Shown here: one piece after another, positions 51,348 through 59,023 of the stretch
Layout: each line of letters begins with the position of its first letter
Numbering within the stretch: the first letter of the stretch is position 1
DNA from: Bacillus sp. FJAT-29814
GTDB taxonomy: Bacteria > Bacillota > Bacilli > Bacillales > Cytobacillaceae
NCBI RefSeq assembly: GCF_001510715.1
Contig: NZ_LMTJ01000008.1
Location: forward strand, 252,731-316,730
Length of the DNA stretch: 64,000 nucleotides
Direction: 5' to 3'
Position numbers and translations under genes: made by a program
Notes under the pieces: model-generated
The model's input: the letters and a program-made list of their open reading frames with translations, nothing else
Told to the model about the DNA's origin: nothing
Databases searched by the model: none

Positions 51348-51986
51348 ATGAGTAATGAGAAACCATTTGACCCGCTAATGGGGTATAAACTGATAGGGGA
51401 AATATGGGAAAAGCAAATAATGGGCCTGTTATTTAAGATGACCGATAACAAAGAATTTGTCCGCACAGCCAACATGGGACTTGACCTGCATTCAAGATAT
51501 GTCGAGCGATTAAGAAGAAACCAGGAGCTTATCGCGGCCGTTATGAATATTCCCACAAAGAAGGATGTCGCTAATGCAGCAAAGCGGTCAATCCAGGCTG
51601 AAGAAAAAATTGATAGTTTAGAAGAGTTGATATGGGGTTTACAGGACGGTTTAGCGGAATGGAGCAAAGAAAATTTATATTTTCTGCAACAGGTGGCCGA
51701 TACTGTCAATCAGATGAAGTCTGAATTACATCAAACCAGGGCCGAATTGGAAGAAACCAAAAAAATAGGTGCTGATTTCCATGAATTGCGCCAAGGTATG
51801 CTTGAACTGAAAATTATGCAAGTGAATCTTCAAGATATGAGGAAAGAGCTAGCCCAATTGGAGGGCATCAAACAAGAATTAGCCGATTTTAAGGAAATGC
51901 TGGGCAAAGAGAAAGATAATGAGAAAGAGAAAGTGAAGAAAACAAAAAAGGAAAAAGAGTTAGTTCTGCCTGGCGCTTCTAATTAA
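51348..51986 (+). CDS. phaR: PhaR, class IV PHA synthase subunit, locus 2
   Basis: A 212-residue PhaR: FDPLMGYKLIGEIWEKQI, NKEFVRTANMGLDLHSRYVE, NIPTKKDVANAAKRSIQ, EEKIDSLEELIWGLQD, then a long charged coiled coil ending in a Lys/Glu-rich tail. It is closer to the known B. megaterium PhaR length (about 200) than the locus 1 copy. ATG 51348 is 7 nt from GGGGG. Confidence 0.92.
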   Translation: MSNEKPFDPLMGYKLIGEIWEKQIMGLLFKMTDNKEFVRTANMGLDLHSRYVERLRRNQELIAAVMNIPTKKDVANAAKRSIQAEEKIDSLEELIWGLQDGLAEWSKENLYFLQQVADTVNQMKSELHQTRAELEETKKIGADFHELRQGMLELKIMQVNLQDMRKELAQLEGIKQELADFKEMLGKEKDNEKEKVKKTKKEKELVLPGASN

Positions 51987-52001
51987 TGATGAGAGGGGGA
52001 T

Positions 52002-53087
52002 ATGACATTGAGCACAAGAGTGTCAGCCAAAAACTTATTACAGCCATTTAATTTAGAAAAAGAAACGACAAGATGGAATCAGCTTTATAAGGTTATGACA
52101 GAGCCCAAGCCGGATATTATCCCTACCCCGAGGGAATGTGTGTGGAAAAAAAATAAAGCGGTATTATGGTATCATCCTGCAAAGGAAAAAAAATATGCTA
52201 TCCCGGTCTTTATGGTTTATTCATTATTGAACAAAACTTACATTTTGGATGTTGGTGAGGGGAGCAGTGTTGTCGGAGGCCTGGTTGAACGAGGCTATGA
52301 CGTTTATCTGCTTGATTTTGGTACACCAGGCCTTGAGGATGCCGATATAACCCTCGATAATTATATTGTCGGTTATTTGGAAACAGCTATTAGACGGGCA
52401 ATTAGACATTCAAGTGCAAAAGAAATTTCTTTGATGGGATATTGTTATGGAGGAGCAATGGCTGCTATCGTTGCCTCCATTACAGACCTCCCGATAAAAA
52501 ATTTGGTACTTGCCGCCGTCCCTATCGATTTTAGCATTTCGACTGTCCCACAAAAATGGCTCGAAGGGATTCAGCGGGGCGAGCTGAGCTTTGACCGCTT
52601 TGCCAATGCCTATGAAACCCTTCCGTCGGAGTTCCTTTATCTAATGTTTAAGCTGATTACACCGTTGGAAGGAACCAAGTTTGTCAACTTGTATACCCGC
52701 GCACATGACGAGAAATATGTTGAAAAATGGCGACGTATGGATAAATGGACAAAGGATTCACAGTCATTTGCGGGTGCTGCGTTCAAACAGTTATTTAACG
52801 ATCTGTACAAAGAAAACAAACTGTTAAAAGGCGAGCTGGTGATTGGCAACAGGAAAGTAGATTTAAAAAATATCAAATGCCCACTGTTTGTGTTCTCTTG
52901 TTCACGTGATACATTGGTTGCCGAGAAGCAAAGCCTGCCCATAATGGACCTTGTTTCAAGTGAGGATAGGACCTATGAGGTATATGAAGGCGGCCATGTT
53001 TCTTTGGTCGTTACAGGGGCCTTTGCGGAAATTATGGACCCGTGGCTGGCAAAACGCTCAAATCAAGTTACAGAAACCCTCGTATAA
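52002..53087 (+). CDS. phaC: PhaC, class IV polyhydroxyalkanoate synthase, locus 2
   Basis: A 361-residue synthase with GYCYGG (Cys148), Asp303 (SCSRDTL) and His332 (GGHVSLV), all intact. It shares length, active-site spacing and most of its sequence with the locus 1 enzyme. ATG 52002 is very close to AGGGGG; TTG 52008 (8 nt) may be the true start and changes only two residues. It needs PhaR for activity. Confidence 0.96.
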   Translation: MTLSTRVSAKNLLQPFNLEKETTRWNQLYKVMTEPKPDIIPTPRECVWKKNKAVLWYHPAKEKKYAIPVFMVYSLLNKTYILDVGEGSSVVGGLVERGYDVYLLDFGTPGLEDADITLDNYIVGYLETAIRRAIRHSSAKEISLMGYCYGGAMAAIVASITDLPIKNLVLAAVPIDFSISTVPQKWLEGIQRGELSFDRFANAYETLPSEFLYLMFKLITPLEGTKFVNLYTRAHDEKYVEKWRRMDKWTKDSQSFAGAAFKQLFNDLYKENKLLKGELVIGNRKVDLKNIKCPLFVFSCSRDTLVAEKQSLPIMDLVSSEDRTYEVYEGGHVSLVVTGAFAEIMDPWLAKRSNQVTETLV

Positions 53088-53113
53088 ACAAGCGGGGTAC
53101 TGAATAAATTATT

Positions 53114-53155
53114 AACGGGAAGTCAGGGTGGGGGCCCTTTCTTCCCGTTGATATC
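53114..53155. terminator. Hairpin between phaC2 and the convergent hydrolase
   Basis: AACGGGAAG (53114-53122) pairs with CTTCCCGTT (53141-53149). T-tracts are short on both sides. Confidence 0.65.
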
Positions 53156-53158
53156 ATA

Positions 53159-53941
53159 TTATCCGGCATTTTTTTGCTGATCGAGGAATTTCCGCAGCAG
53201 ACGGTTGAACCGGTCTTTTGCCTCCAATTTGGCAAGATGGCCGGTATTCCTCAAAATAATAAATTCTGAATGCGGGATCAGCTTGTGCATACAGGCTTGA
53301 ATCCACACTGGCAAAACGGTATCATATTGCCCGCCGACAATTAGGGTCGGAACATGGATCGTCGGAAGCAGCGCCCGATTATTGACCTCTAGACAGGTTT
53401 TTAATGACTTAATAAAAGTTTCGCGTTTTGGCCTGAATAGCTGATTAAATTTCTCCACTGTATCATGGTTCCAGGAATACAGAGCCATACGTGCCAGATA
53501 TTCAGCTTCTTTTCCAGAAGCAGTGACCGATTCAAACTTTGCCTTGCGATTTTCAAATAACAAACTTTTGAGTTTCTCCGGGAAAAAGTGAAATGTACTG
53601 ACTAAAATGAGAGAACGACAGAGAGAGGGTGACTGGCGGTAAATTTCCTGTGCAACGGCTCCACCCATTGACAAACCAAGAATGTGAGCGTTTTCAATTT
53701 TTAGTTCGTGCAATAATGAAATGACATCAGCAGCAAAGTTTGGAATGGAAATTCCATCGGATCTAGTACACTCTCCGTGACCGCGCAAATCAGGCATTAT
53801 TAATTCATATCGATCAGCAAGTTCATACTGATGCTGCCACCCCTCCTTAACTTCACCTAACCCATGGATCAGCACCAATGGCTCACCCCTGCCAAAATGC
53901 AAATAAGGGATTCCCGATTTACTTTTTTTTGCTTTTTCCAT
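53159..53941 (-). CDS. Alpha/beta hydrolase, possible PHA depolymerase, locus 2
   Basis: A 260-residue paralogue of the protein at 33967. Shared elements are LVLIHGLGEVKEGW, GLSMGG with the Ser nucleophile, IVGGQYDTVLPVWIQ (acid) and LRNTGHLAKLE (His). It keeps the same antisense place between phaC and the phaP-type genes. An AGGTGGTG site precedes ATG 53941. Role in PHA mobilisation is inferred. Confidence 0.8.
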   Translation of the reverse strand: MEKAKKSKSGIPYLHFGRGEPLVLIHGLGEVKEGWQHQYELADRYELIMPDLRGHGECTRSDGISIPNFAADVISLLHELKIENAHILGLSMGGAVAQEIYRQSPSLCRSLILVSTFHFFPEKLKSLLFENRKAKFESVTASGKEAEYLARMALYSWNHDTVEKFNQLFRPKRETFIKSLKTCLEVNNRALLPTIHVPTLIVGGQYDTVLPVWIQACMHKLIPHSEFIILRNTGHLAKLEAKDRFNRLLRKFLDQQKNAG

Positions 53942-54035
53942 TTCACACCACCTTTTTCATTTTTATTAGTGTATAACCAAGTTGACAAGATTGTAAACAT
54001 TTTACTGCAACTTTTAGTAATATTTATTTACAATA

Positions 54036-54072
54036 TTGACAAAATATTACTTATAGGTGTAAAATACATATA
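54036..54072 (+). promoter_or_regulatory. phaQ-phaP2 promoter with PhaQ-type operator
   Basis: TTGACA (54036-54041), 18 nt, TAAAAT (54060-54065), with TGTAAAATACA as inverted repeat over the -10. It is the near-identical twin of 34847-34883. PhaQ would thus repress its own operon and phaP1. Confidence 0.78.
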
Positions 54073-54089
54073 GGTGAGGTGATAAAGAT

Positions 54090-54539
54090 ATGGTAAACCA
54101 AGATAATCAATCAGTCAATCCTTCAAAAAATTTTGTGCTGCCATTTATTTTATTGCTTCTTAGCAAAGTTTCTCTTCATGGATATGAACTTAGCCAGAGG
54201 CTTGAATCATTCGGCTTTAAGACGCTAGATCAGGGGAATTTATACAGAATGCTAAGGCAGTTGGAAAAAGAAGAACTTGTTTCTTCTGAATGGGATACAA
54301 CCGGGGCGGGTCCGGCAAAAAGGAAATACTCCATTACTAAAGCGGGTATTACATACTTAAAGGGCTACGCCAATCAACTGGAAACATACCAATCCCTTCT
54401 TGATCAATTTTTTAAAATGTATACCAGTGTCCTGGAGCTCTATTTTCCTTCATTTCAAAAGAAGGATCCGATAGAGAAAGTCAATACTAGTAAGGAGAGG
54501 AAGAACGATGGCACAGAAGAAGATGGAAACGGTACCTGA
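54090..54539 (+). CDS. phaQ: PhaQ, PHB-responsive transcriptional repressor
   Basis: A 149-residue PadR-like winged-helix protein (LPFILLLLSKVSLHGYELSQ, then LYRMLRQLEKEELVSSEW). In B. megaterium PhaQ senses PHB and represses phaP. GAGGTGAT precedes ATG. Its last 32 bp overlap the phaP2 start, so the two are coupled. It is the only phaQ in the window. Confidence 0.9.
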   Translation: MVNQDNQSVNPSKNFVLPFILLLLSKVSLHGYELSQRLESFGFKTLDQGNLYRMLRQLEKEELVSSEWDTTGAGPAKRKYSITKAGITYLKGYANQLETYQSLLDQFFKMYTSVLELYFPSFQKKDPIEKVNTSKERKNDGTEEDGNGT

Positions 54540-55101
54540 AGTTGAAGAAACAGTTATGCCGGGAGCTAAAGGATCGTTTGTCACTACTTTTTGGGATCAA
54601 TATGAGCTATCACGCGAACGTTCGGAAAAACTTCGCGAAGGCCGGGAGGATGCTTACCTAAATGCCATTAGGGAAGTGATCAAATTTAATAAGCAATACA
54701 GAAACTCTTTGGCCAAATTATATGACCAGACGAAAAAGACGAACAAGGAAATGGTTTCAGAGGTTGCTCATCAGTTTAACGCCCGTAAAGAGGAAAATAA
54801 GGAAGACGTTGTCCCTATTGTTCCGGAAAATGACGGTGAGGAATTGAAGAAACAGCTGAAAGAGGTTTCAGGCCAATTGGAGAAATTGGCATTGACACCA
54901 ATCAGGTCATTTGTCCAGATTGTGGATCAACTGGAGGATAATTTTGAAAAAAATGCCGAATCGAATATTGCCTTTGCACGAGAGCGCCGGAAAGCCTGGC
55001 TTGAAGTCAGAAAGGAATATGTGAAATTGGCAAGAGACACACACTTAAATCTGGTCGAGCGCAGCAAAAACAGCTTGAAGGAGCTTGTTAAAACCCGCTA
55101 A
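54508..55101 (+). CDS. phaP: Phasin PhaP, locus 2
   Basis: A 197-residue amphipathic helical protein paralogous to the one at 34941: FVTTFWDQYELSRERSEKL, EVIKFNKQYRNSLAKLYDQ, EYVKLARDTHLNLVERS. An acidic linker (about residues 90-115) is longer than in locus 1. AAGGAGAGG precedes ATG, inside phaQ. Confidence 0.88.
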   Translation: MAQKKMETVPEVEETVMPGAKGSFVTTFWDQYELSRERSEKLREGREDAYLNAIREVIKFNKQYRNSLAKLYDQTKKTNKEMVSEVAHQFNARKEENKEDVVPIVPENDGEELKKQLKEVSGQLEKLALTPIRSFVQIVDQLEDNFEKNAESNIAFARERRKAWLEVRKEYVKLARDTHLNLVERSKNSLKELVKTR

Positions 55102-55155
55102 GCGTGAATAAAGGAGTCTAGACATCATTGATGGTCAACAATCATTACATTAGAT

Positions 55156-55196
55156 AAAGCCATAATTCCTCATTATAAGGGAGTTGTGGCTTTTTG
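55156..55196 (+). terminator. Terminator of phaQ-phaP2
   Basis: AAAGCCATAATTCC pairs, with wobble, with GGAGTTGTGGCTTT, followed by a T-rich tail. Confidence 0.8.
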
Positions 55197-55200
55197 TTTT

Positions 55201-55313
55201 TAGCTAATAGGAAATTATAAAATTATTTGCCCAAATTTTATAATTTCCTATGTCGCATAAATTCAACTACGCCTCTGTCTTCGTCCTAACGGACTCGCCA
55301 ATCGGCGAGTTTT
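55201..55313 (+). repeat. Structured intergenic repeat, copy 1
   Basis: It begins TAGCTAATA and contains an 18-bp perfect hairpin (55207-55224 with 55234-55251), then a conserved CGCATA...GCCTCTGTCTTC stretch, a small GTCC/GGAC stem and a final ACTCGCC/GGCGAGT hairpin (55293-55310) followed by TTTT. Copies 2 and 3 at 62598 and 63415 share this order and orientation. Confidence 0.8.
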
Positions 55314-55395
55314 CATTTATCTTGCCAACCTGATAAGATAATGAGAAAATGGGAAAGTTGGATACTACTATTTACGGGTAAGGGGAATTTACAAC

Positions 55396-56226
55396 GTGGA
55401 ATTACTAATGATTATAAAAGCAATTATATTGGGTTTGGTGGAAGGATTAACGGAATTTGCCCCCGTATCATCCACAGGACATATGATTATTGTTGATGAT
55501 ATGTGGTTGAGGTCTGAGGAGTTTTTGACAAAACATGGTGCCAATACCTTTAAGGTTGTCATACAGTTGGGTTCAATTTTGGCTGTGGTTGTTACCTTTA
55601 AAGATCGATTTATCAATCTATTAAGCTTTGGACGTTTCAGTAAAACTGAAATCCAGGGTAATGGCCGCCTCAAGTTATCACAGGTAATCGTCGGACTCAT
55701 TCCGGCTGGTGTGTTGGGCGTACTTTTTAACGACTATATTGACGATCATTTATTTTCAACAGCAACTGTATTAATTGGTTTGGTTATTGGGGCACTATTG
55801 ATGATAGCGGCTGATTATTTCGGTCCGATCAGGCCCAAAACGCAGTCAATCGATGAAATAACGTATAAACAAGCGTTGATTGTCGGTTTGTTCCAATGCT
55901 TATCGCTATGGCCAGGCTTTTCAAGATCAGGTTCAACGATTTCCGGAGGGGTATTGACCGGAATGAGCCATCGGGTAGCCGCTGACTTTACGTTTATTAT
56001 GGCCGTGCCGATTATGGCGGGTGCGAGCTTTCTTTCCTTATTAAAAAACTGGGAATATATGACGATGGATGCCCTGCCAGTTTTCGTGGCCGGGTTTATC
56101 AGTGCCTTTATCTTTGCGCTTGTTTCAATCCGCTTTTTCTTAAAGCTGATTAATAAAGTTAGGTTGGTACCATTTGCCATCTATCGAATTGTGTTGGCAG
56201 GAGTCATTTATTTTGTTTTCTTTTAG
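55396..56226 (+). CDS. uppP: Undecaprenyl-diphosphatase
   Basis: A 276-residue integral membrane phosphatase (BacA/UppP). The active-site motifs are EGLTEFAPVSSTGH (about residues 16-29) and PGFSRSGSTIS (about 173-183). It recycles undecaprenyl pyrophosphate for cell-wall synthesis and gives bacitracin tolerance. It starts at GTG behind AGGGGAA. Length is normal. Confidence 0.95.
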   Translation: MELLMIIKAIILGLVEGLTEFAPVSSTGHMIIVDDMWLRSEEFLTKHGANTFKVVIQLGSILAVVVTFKDRFINLLSFGRFSKTEIQGNGRLKLSQVIVGLIPAGVLGVLFNDYIDDHLFSTATVLIGLVIGALLMIAADYFGPIRPKTQSIDEITYKQALIVGLFQCLSLWPGFSRSGSTISGGVLTGMSHRVAADFTFIMAVPIMAGASFLSLLKNWEYMTMDALPVFVAGFISAFIFALVSIRFFLKLINKVRLVPFAIYRIVLAGVIYFVFF

Positions 56227-56250
56227 GAGAAATGGCTAAGATATAAGGTG

Positions 56251-56288
56251 AAAAACAGCTTTCCAACTGGAAGGCTGTTTTTTTTGCC
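56251..56288 (+). terminator. Terminator of uppP
   Basis: AAAACAGCTTTCC pairs with GGAAGGCTGTTTT, with T8. Confidence 0.9.
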
Positions 56289-56417
56289 TGAAAAATATTA
56301 TAAAAAAGATGGGCTTATCCCTTTTTTTCAAAATTGGGTAATAGGGATATGTGTCTATTGCACATTATTATCTAGGTGAATAGGATATATAGAATTCAGA
56401 AAAGGAGGTAATGTTAA

Positions 56418-56513
56418 ATGTCAGGTGCAGTTGGCGGCTACGGTGCAGGATTCGCCCTGATCGTTGTTCTGTTCATCTTGTTAGTCATTATAGGTGCTGC
56501 TTGGATTTGGTAA
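56418..56513 (+). CDS. YjcZ-family sporulation micropeptide
   Basis: A 31-residue peptide: short GAVGGYGAGF head and membrane span ALIVVLFILLVIIGAAW. AAAGGAGGTAATG gives a strong ribosome site. It is followed after 24 bp by another family member. Confidence 0.88.
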   Translation: MSGAVGGYGAGFALIVVLFILLVIIGAAWIW

Positions 56514-56537
56514 TATTATAAAAAGGAGGTAATAAAT

Positions 56538-56690
56538 ATGGCATTTGGATATGGCGGATTTGGTGGCTTTGGCGGCGGCTTCGGCGGCTGCGGTTACGGC
56601 GGCTTCGGCTTTGGCTATGGTGGCAGCTTCGTATTAATCGTTGTATTATTCATCCTGTTGATTATTGTTGGGGCTGCTTGCTACTATTAA
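56538..56690 (+). CDS. YjcZ-family sporulation micropeptide, long Gly-rich form
   Basis: A 50-residue peptide with a head of Gly/Phe/Tyr repeats (about 30 residues, one Cys) and the span VLIVVLFILLIIVGAACYY, nearly the same as the copy at 3971. AAAGGAGG precedes ATG. Confidence 0.88.
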   Translation: MAFGYGGFGGFGGGFGGCGYGGFGFGYGGSFVLIVVLFILLIIVGAACYY

Positions 56691-56702
56691 TAAATGAAAA
56701 AT

Positions 56703-56731
56703 AAACCCGTCTGGATCGCCAGGCGGGTTTT
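56703..56731. terminator. Bidirectional terminator
   Basis: AAACCCGTCTGG pairs with CCAGGCGGGTTT between the YjcZ gene and the convergent protease. Confidence 0.9.
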
Positions 56732-56739
56732 TATATTTT

Positions 56740-58461
56740 TTATATTGCTTCATCCACTTTTCCCCAAACTATTTCTTCTACCTCAAATCCCTCCAATGTT
56801 TCTTTTTTCAATAAAGCATCGACCAATTGCTGATACTGATATTGATGGTCATCAATAATCTTTTCTGCTTTTTTGATGCTTTTCGAGAATAGCTCCTGCA
56901 TTTTTGCTTCTTTGTCCTGCTTGTTGAATGTTAGGGTGAATCCGTCTTGGAGCATGCCAATTTCGACCATTTGCTCAATAATATGTTTGGCTTGCTGGAC
57001 GTCGCCGCTGACGCCGATGCTGTGCTCGCCAAGCTGCTTTCGTTCTGCAACACCGCCTGCCAATACCATAGCAACACGGTCCAGCAAATCGCTGGTTGTC
57101 GATAAATGAAGCTCTTTAGGAATCGGGGCCACATAACCAAGCGCCTCGCCACGTGGAATAATGGTTGCTTTTCTCACCGACCCGGGTTTCGTTAAGGAAG
57201 CGACAAGGGCATGGCCAGCCTCATGGATGGCAACACGGCGTTTCGTATCAGGGTCCTGAAGCGAACGGGATGTGCTTCCCAAAATGGTTCGGTCGAGAGC
57301 ATAGTCAAGGTCTTGTTTCATAATCATTTCGTGACGGTTGCGAATCGCACGACGACTTGCCGTTTCGAACAGCGAAAATAGCTCAGCCCCTGAGAAGCCG
57401 GAAGTGCTTTCCGCCAATTCATCCAATGATGCAAGTACATCCGGGGCAAGTGATTTGCCTCTTCCATGGATTTCAATAATCTCTCTACGCCCTTTTGTAT
57501 CCGGGAGTGGAACATGGAAGGAGAAGTCGATTCTCCCCGGGCGGACGAAAGCTTCGTCGAGCATATCTTTCCGGTTAGTTGCAGCAATAAATAATATGCC
57601 ATCATTGGAGTGCCCACCATCAAGCTGTACCAGTAGCTCGGTCAATGTTTTCTCCGCTTCCTCGTTGCCATGCGCTTTTCTTCTGCCGGCAAGGGCGTCC
57701 ACCTCATCGATAAATATGACGGCAGGGCGCTGTTTTCTAGCCTCCTTAAACAAGGAGCGCACACGGCTTGCGCCAATACCGACAAACATCTCATTAAAGG
57801 CTGAGCCGCTTGCGGTAAAGAATGAAGCATTTAGTTCTCGGGCAATGGCTTGTGCAAGCAGGGTTTTCCCCGTCCCAGGAGGTCCGTATAATAGGATTCC
57901 TTTCGGTGGCTTGATTCCTAATTTGCCTGCCCTTTCGGTATCTTTTAGAGTTGTTAATGTTTGCTGGATTTCTTCAATCATTTCATCACCTAGTCCGCCA
58001 ACGTCATTTAGGGTTATGTCCGGCAACGGACGGGCTTTTGAGACACTATTTTTCATCGAATTGCCTGGGCCAAAGCCGCCCTTTGTCTTGTAAACAGCAA
58101 AAACAGCTCCGGCAAGCAAGAGGAGAACACCGCCCAACACCCATTTCCCGTAACGGCTGCTAGAGGAAAAGGAATAGGCGATATTATATCGTTCCACCAG
58201 TTTTTCGATCATCTGGCTATTTGGCGGGACGTGGGAGACATATTCTTTTTCTCCTGCCTTCAGATAAAGGCTGCCATCGGTTCGTTGTATGAGAGTAACA
58301 GACTTTCCATTTTGACTCTGAACAATATTCTCAACTGAAGAAAATGGGATTTCAATTTTTTTATTTGTCGATTGAATTGACCATATGATTCCGGTGCAAA
58401 TTATAAGTAAAGCCGCAAATAGCGGTATAAATTTCGTTGCGGTTTTATTGCTTTGATTCAT
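56740..58461 (-). CDS. FtsH-like AAA+ zinc metalloprotease
   Basis: A 573-residue membrane protease with the FtsH plan. Membrane spans are at about residues 11-28 and 106-124, enclosing a small external domain. The AAA module has Walker A GPPGTGKT, pore motif FNEMFVG, Walker B VIFIDEVDAL and arginine fingers RPGRID. The M41 domain has HEAGH and GVSGDVQQAK. It is shorter than housekeeping FtsH (about 640) and divergent, so it is a second, specialised copy. AGGTTATGAGCTG precedes ATG. The neighbouring YjcZ genes hint at sporulation, but this is position only. Confidence 0.88.
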   Translation of the reverse strand: MNQSNKTATKFIPLFAALLIICTGIIWSIQSTNKKIEIPFSSVENIVQSQNGKSVTLIQRTDGSLYLKAGEKEYVSHVPPNSQMIEKLVERYNIAYSFSSSSRYGKWVLGGVLLLLAGAVFAVYKTKGGFGPGNSMKNSVSKARPLPDITLNDVGGLGDEMIEEIQQTLTTLKDTERAGKLGIKPPKGILLYGPPGTGKTLLAQAIARELNASFFTASGSAFNEMFVGIGASRVRSLFKEARKQRPAVIFIDEVDALAGRRKAHGNEEAEKTLTELLVQLDGGHSNDGILFIAATNRKDMLDEAFVRPGRIDFSFHVPLPDTKGRREIIEIHGRGKSLAPDVLASLDELAESTSGFSGAELFSLFETASRRAIRNRHEMIMKQDLDYALDRTILGSTSRSLQDPDTKRRVAIHEAGHALVASLTKPGSVRKATIIPRGEALGYVAPIPKELHLSTTSDLLDRVAMVLAGGVAERKQLGEHSIGVSGDVQQAKHIIEQMVEIGMLQDGFTLTFNKQDKEAKMQELFSKSIKKAEKIIDDHQYQYQQLVDALLKKETLEGFEVEEIVWGKVDEAI

Positions 58462-58552
58462 CAGCTCATAACCTCCCTATACAAGAGTCTTAATCTATTA
58501 TAATGCAATTTCCAATAAAATGGATGTGGGAATGAGTGGAAGCTTGAGCAAT

Positions 58553-58587
58553 AGAAAAACACACCAATTAGGATACTGGTGTGTTTA
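58553..58587 (-). terminator. Terminator of the 58593 gene
   Basis: AAACACACCA pairs with TGGTGTGTTT; the A-run to the left gives the minus-strand T-tract. Confidence 0.8.
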
Positions 58588-58592
58588 TGGTA

Positions 58593-58853
58593 TTAGGATA
58601 ATAACCGAAGGTGAGGAATAATCGGCATCAATACACTTTGGGCAAGAACTCCGACACTGACCCCGATGCAGGAAGCTTTTTTCCATTTAAAGACATGAAC
58701 TTTTTGATCTTTGCCTTCATATAAAAATAGCAGCTGCTCGCCTTCTTCCGCAATGCCGATTTTTTTATATTTTATTTTATTTTGATCAAGAACAATCTCA
58801 AAGGCTCTCTGGATTAATTCCAGGGTTGGCTGGTCAATCTTTGTAATATCCAT
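58593..58853 (-). CDS. Conserved-looking hypothetical protein
   Basis: An 86-residue protein starting MDITKIDQPTLELIQRAF behind TAGGAGG. The N-terminal half is helical, the middle beta (LLFLYEGKDQKVHVFKW), and the end hydrophobic (CIGVSVGVLAQSVLMPII). I do not recognise it. The frame to 58880 lacks a ribosome site. Confidence 0.7.
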   Translation of the reverse strand: MDITKIDQPTLELIQRAFEIVLDQNKIKYKKIGIAEEGEQLLFLYEGKDQKVHVFKWKKASCIGVSVGVLAQSVLMPIIPHLRLLS

Positions 58854-59023
58854 GGTTCCTCCTAGTATTCGCGATTTCAATATATCTATATTATAGTCCT
58901 TTCTCCAAATGGATAAAAGAAATTATCATTCCCATTCACTGAAATATTGCAAACTGGCCGTTTGCGAGATAATATTGAAATATTGGACAAAATTTTAAAG
59001 TTGTCAAAAGAGAGGAAGACAAG

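Noticed and set aside
57338..58093. 251-codon Ser-rich frame opposite the FtsH-like gene
   Set aside because: An antisense shadow of a conserved AAA+ gene; the Ser/Pro-rich make-up is typical of reading such a gene backwards.
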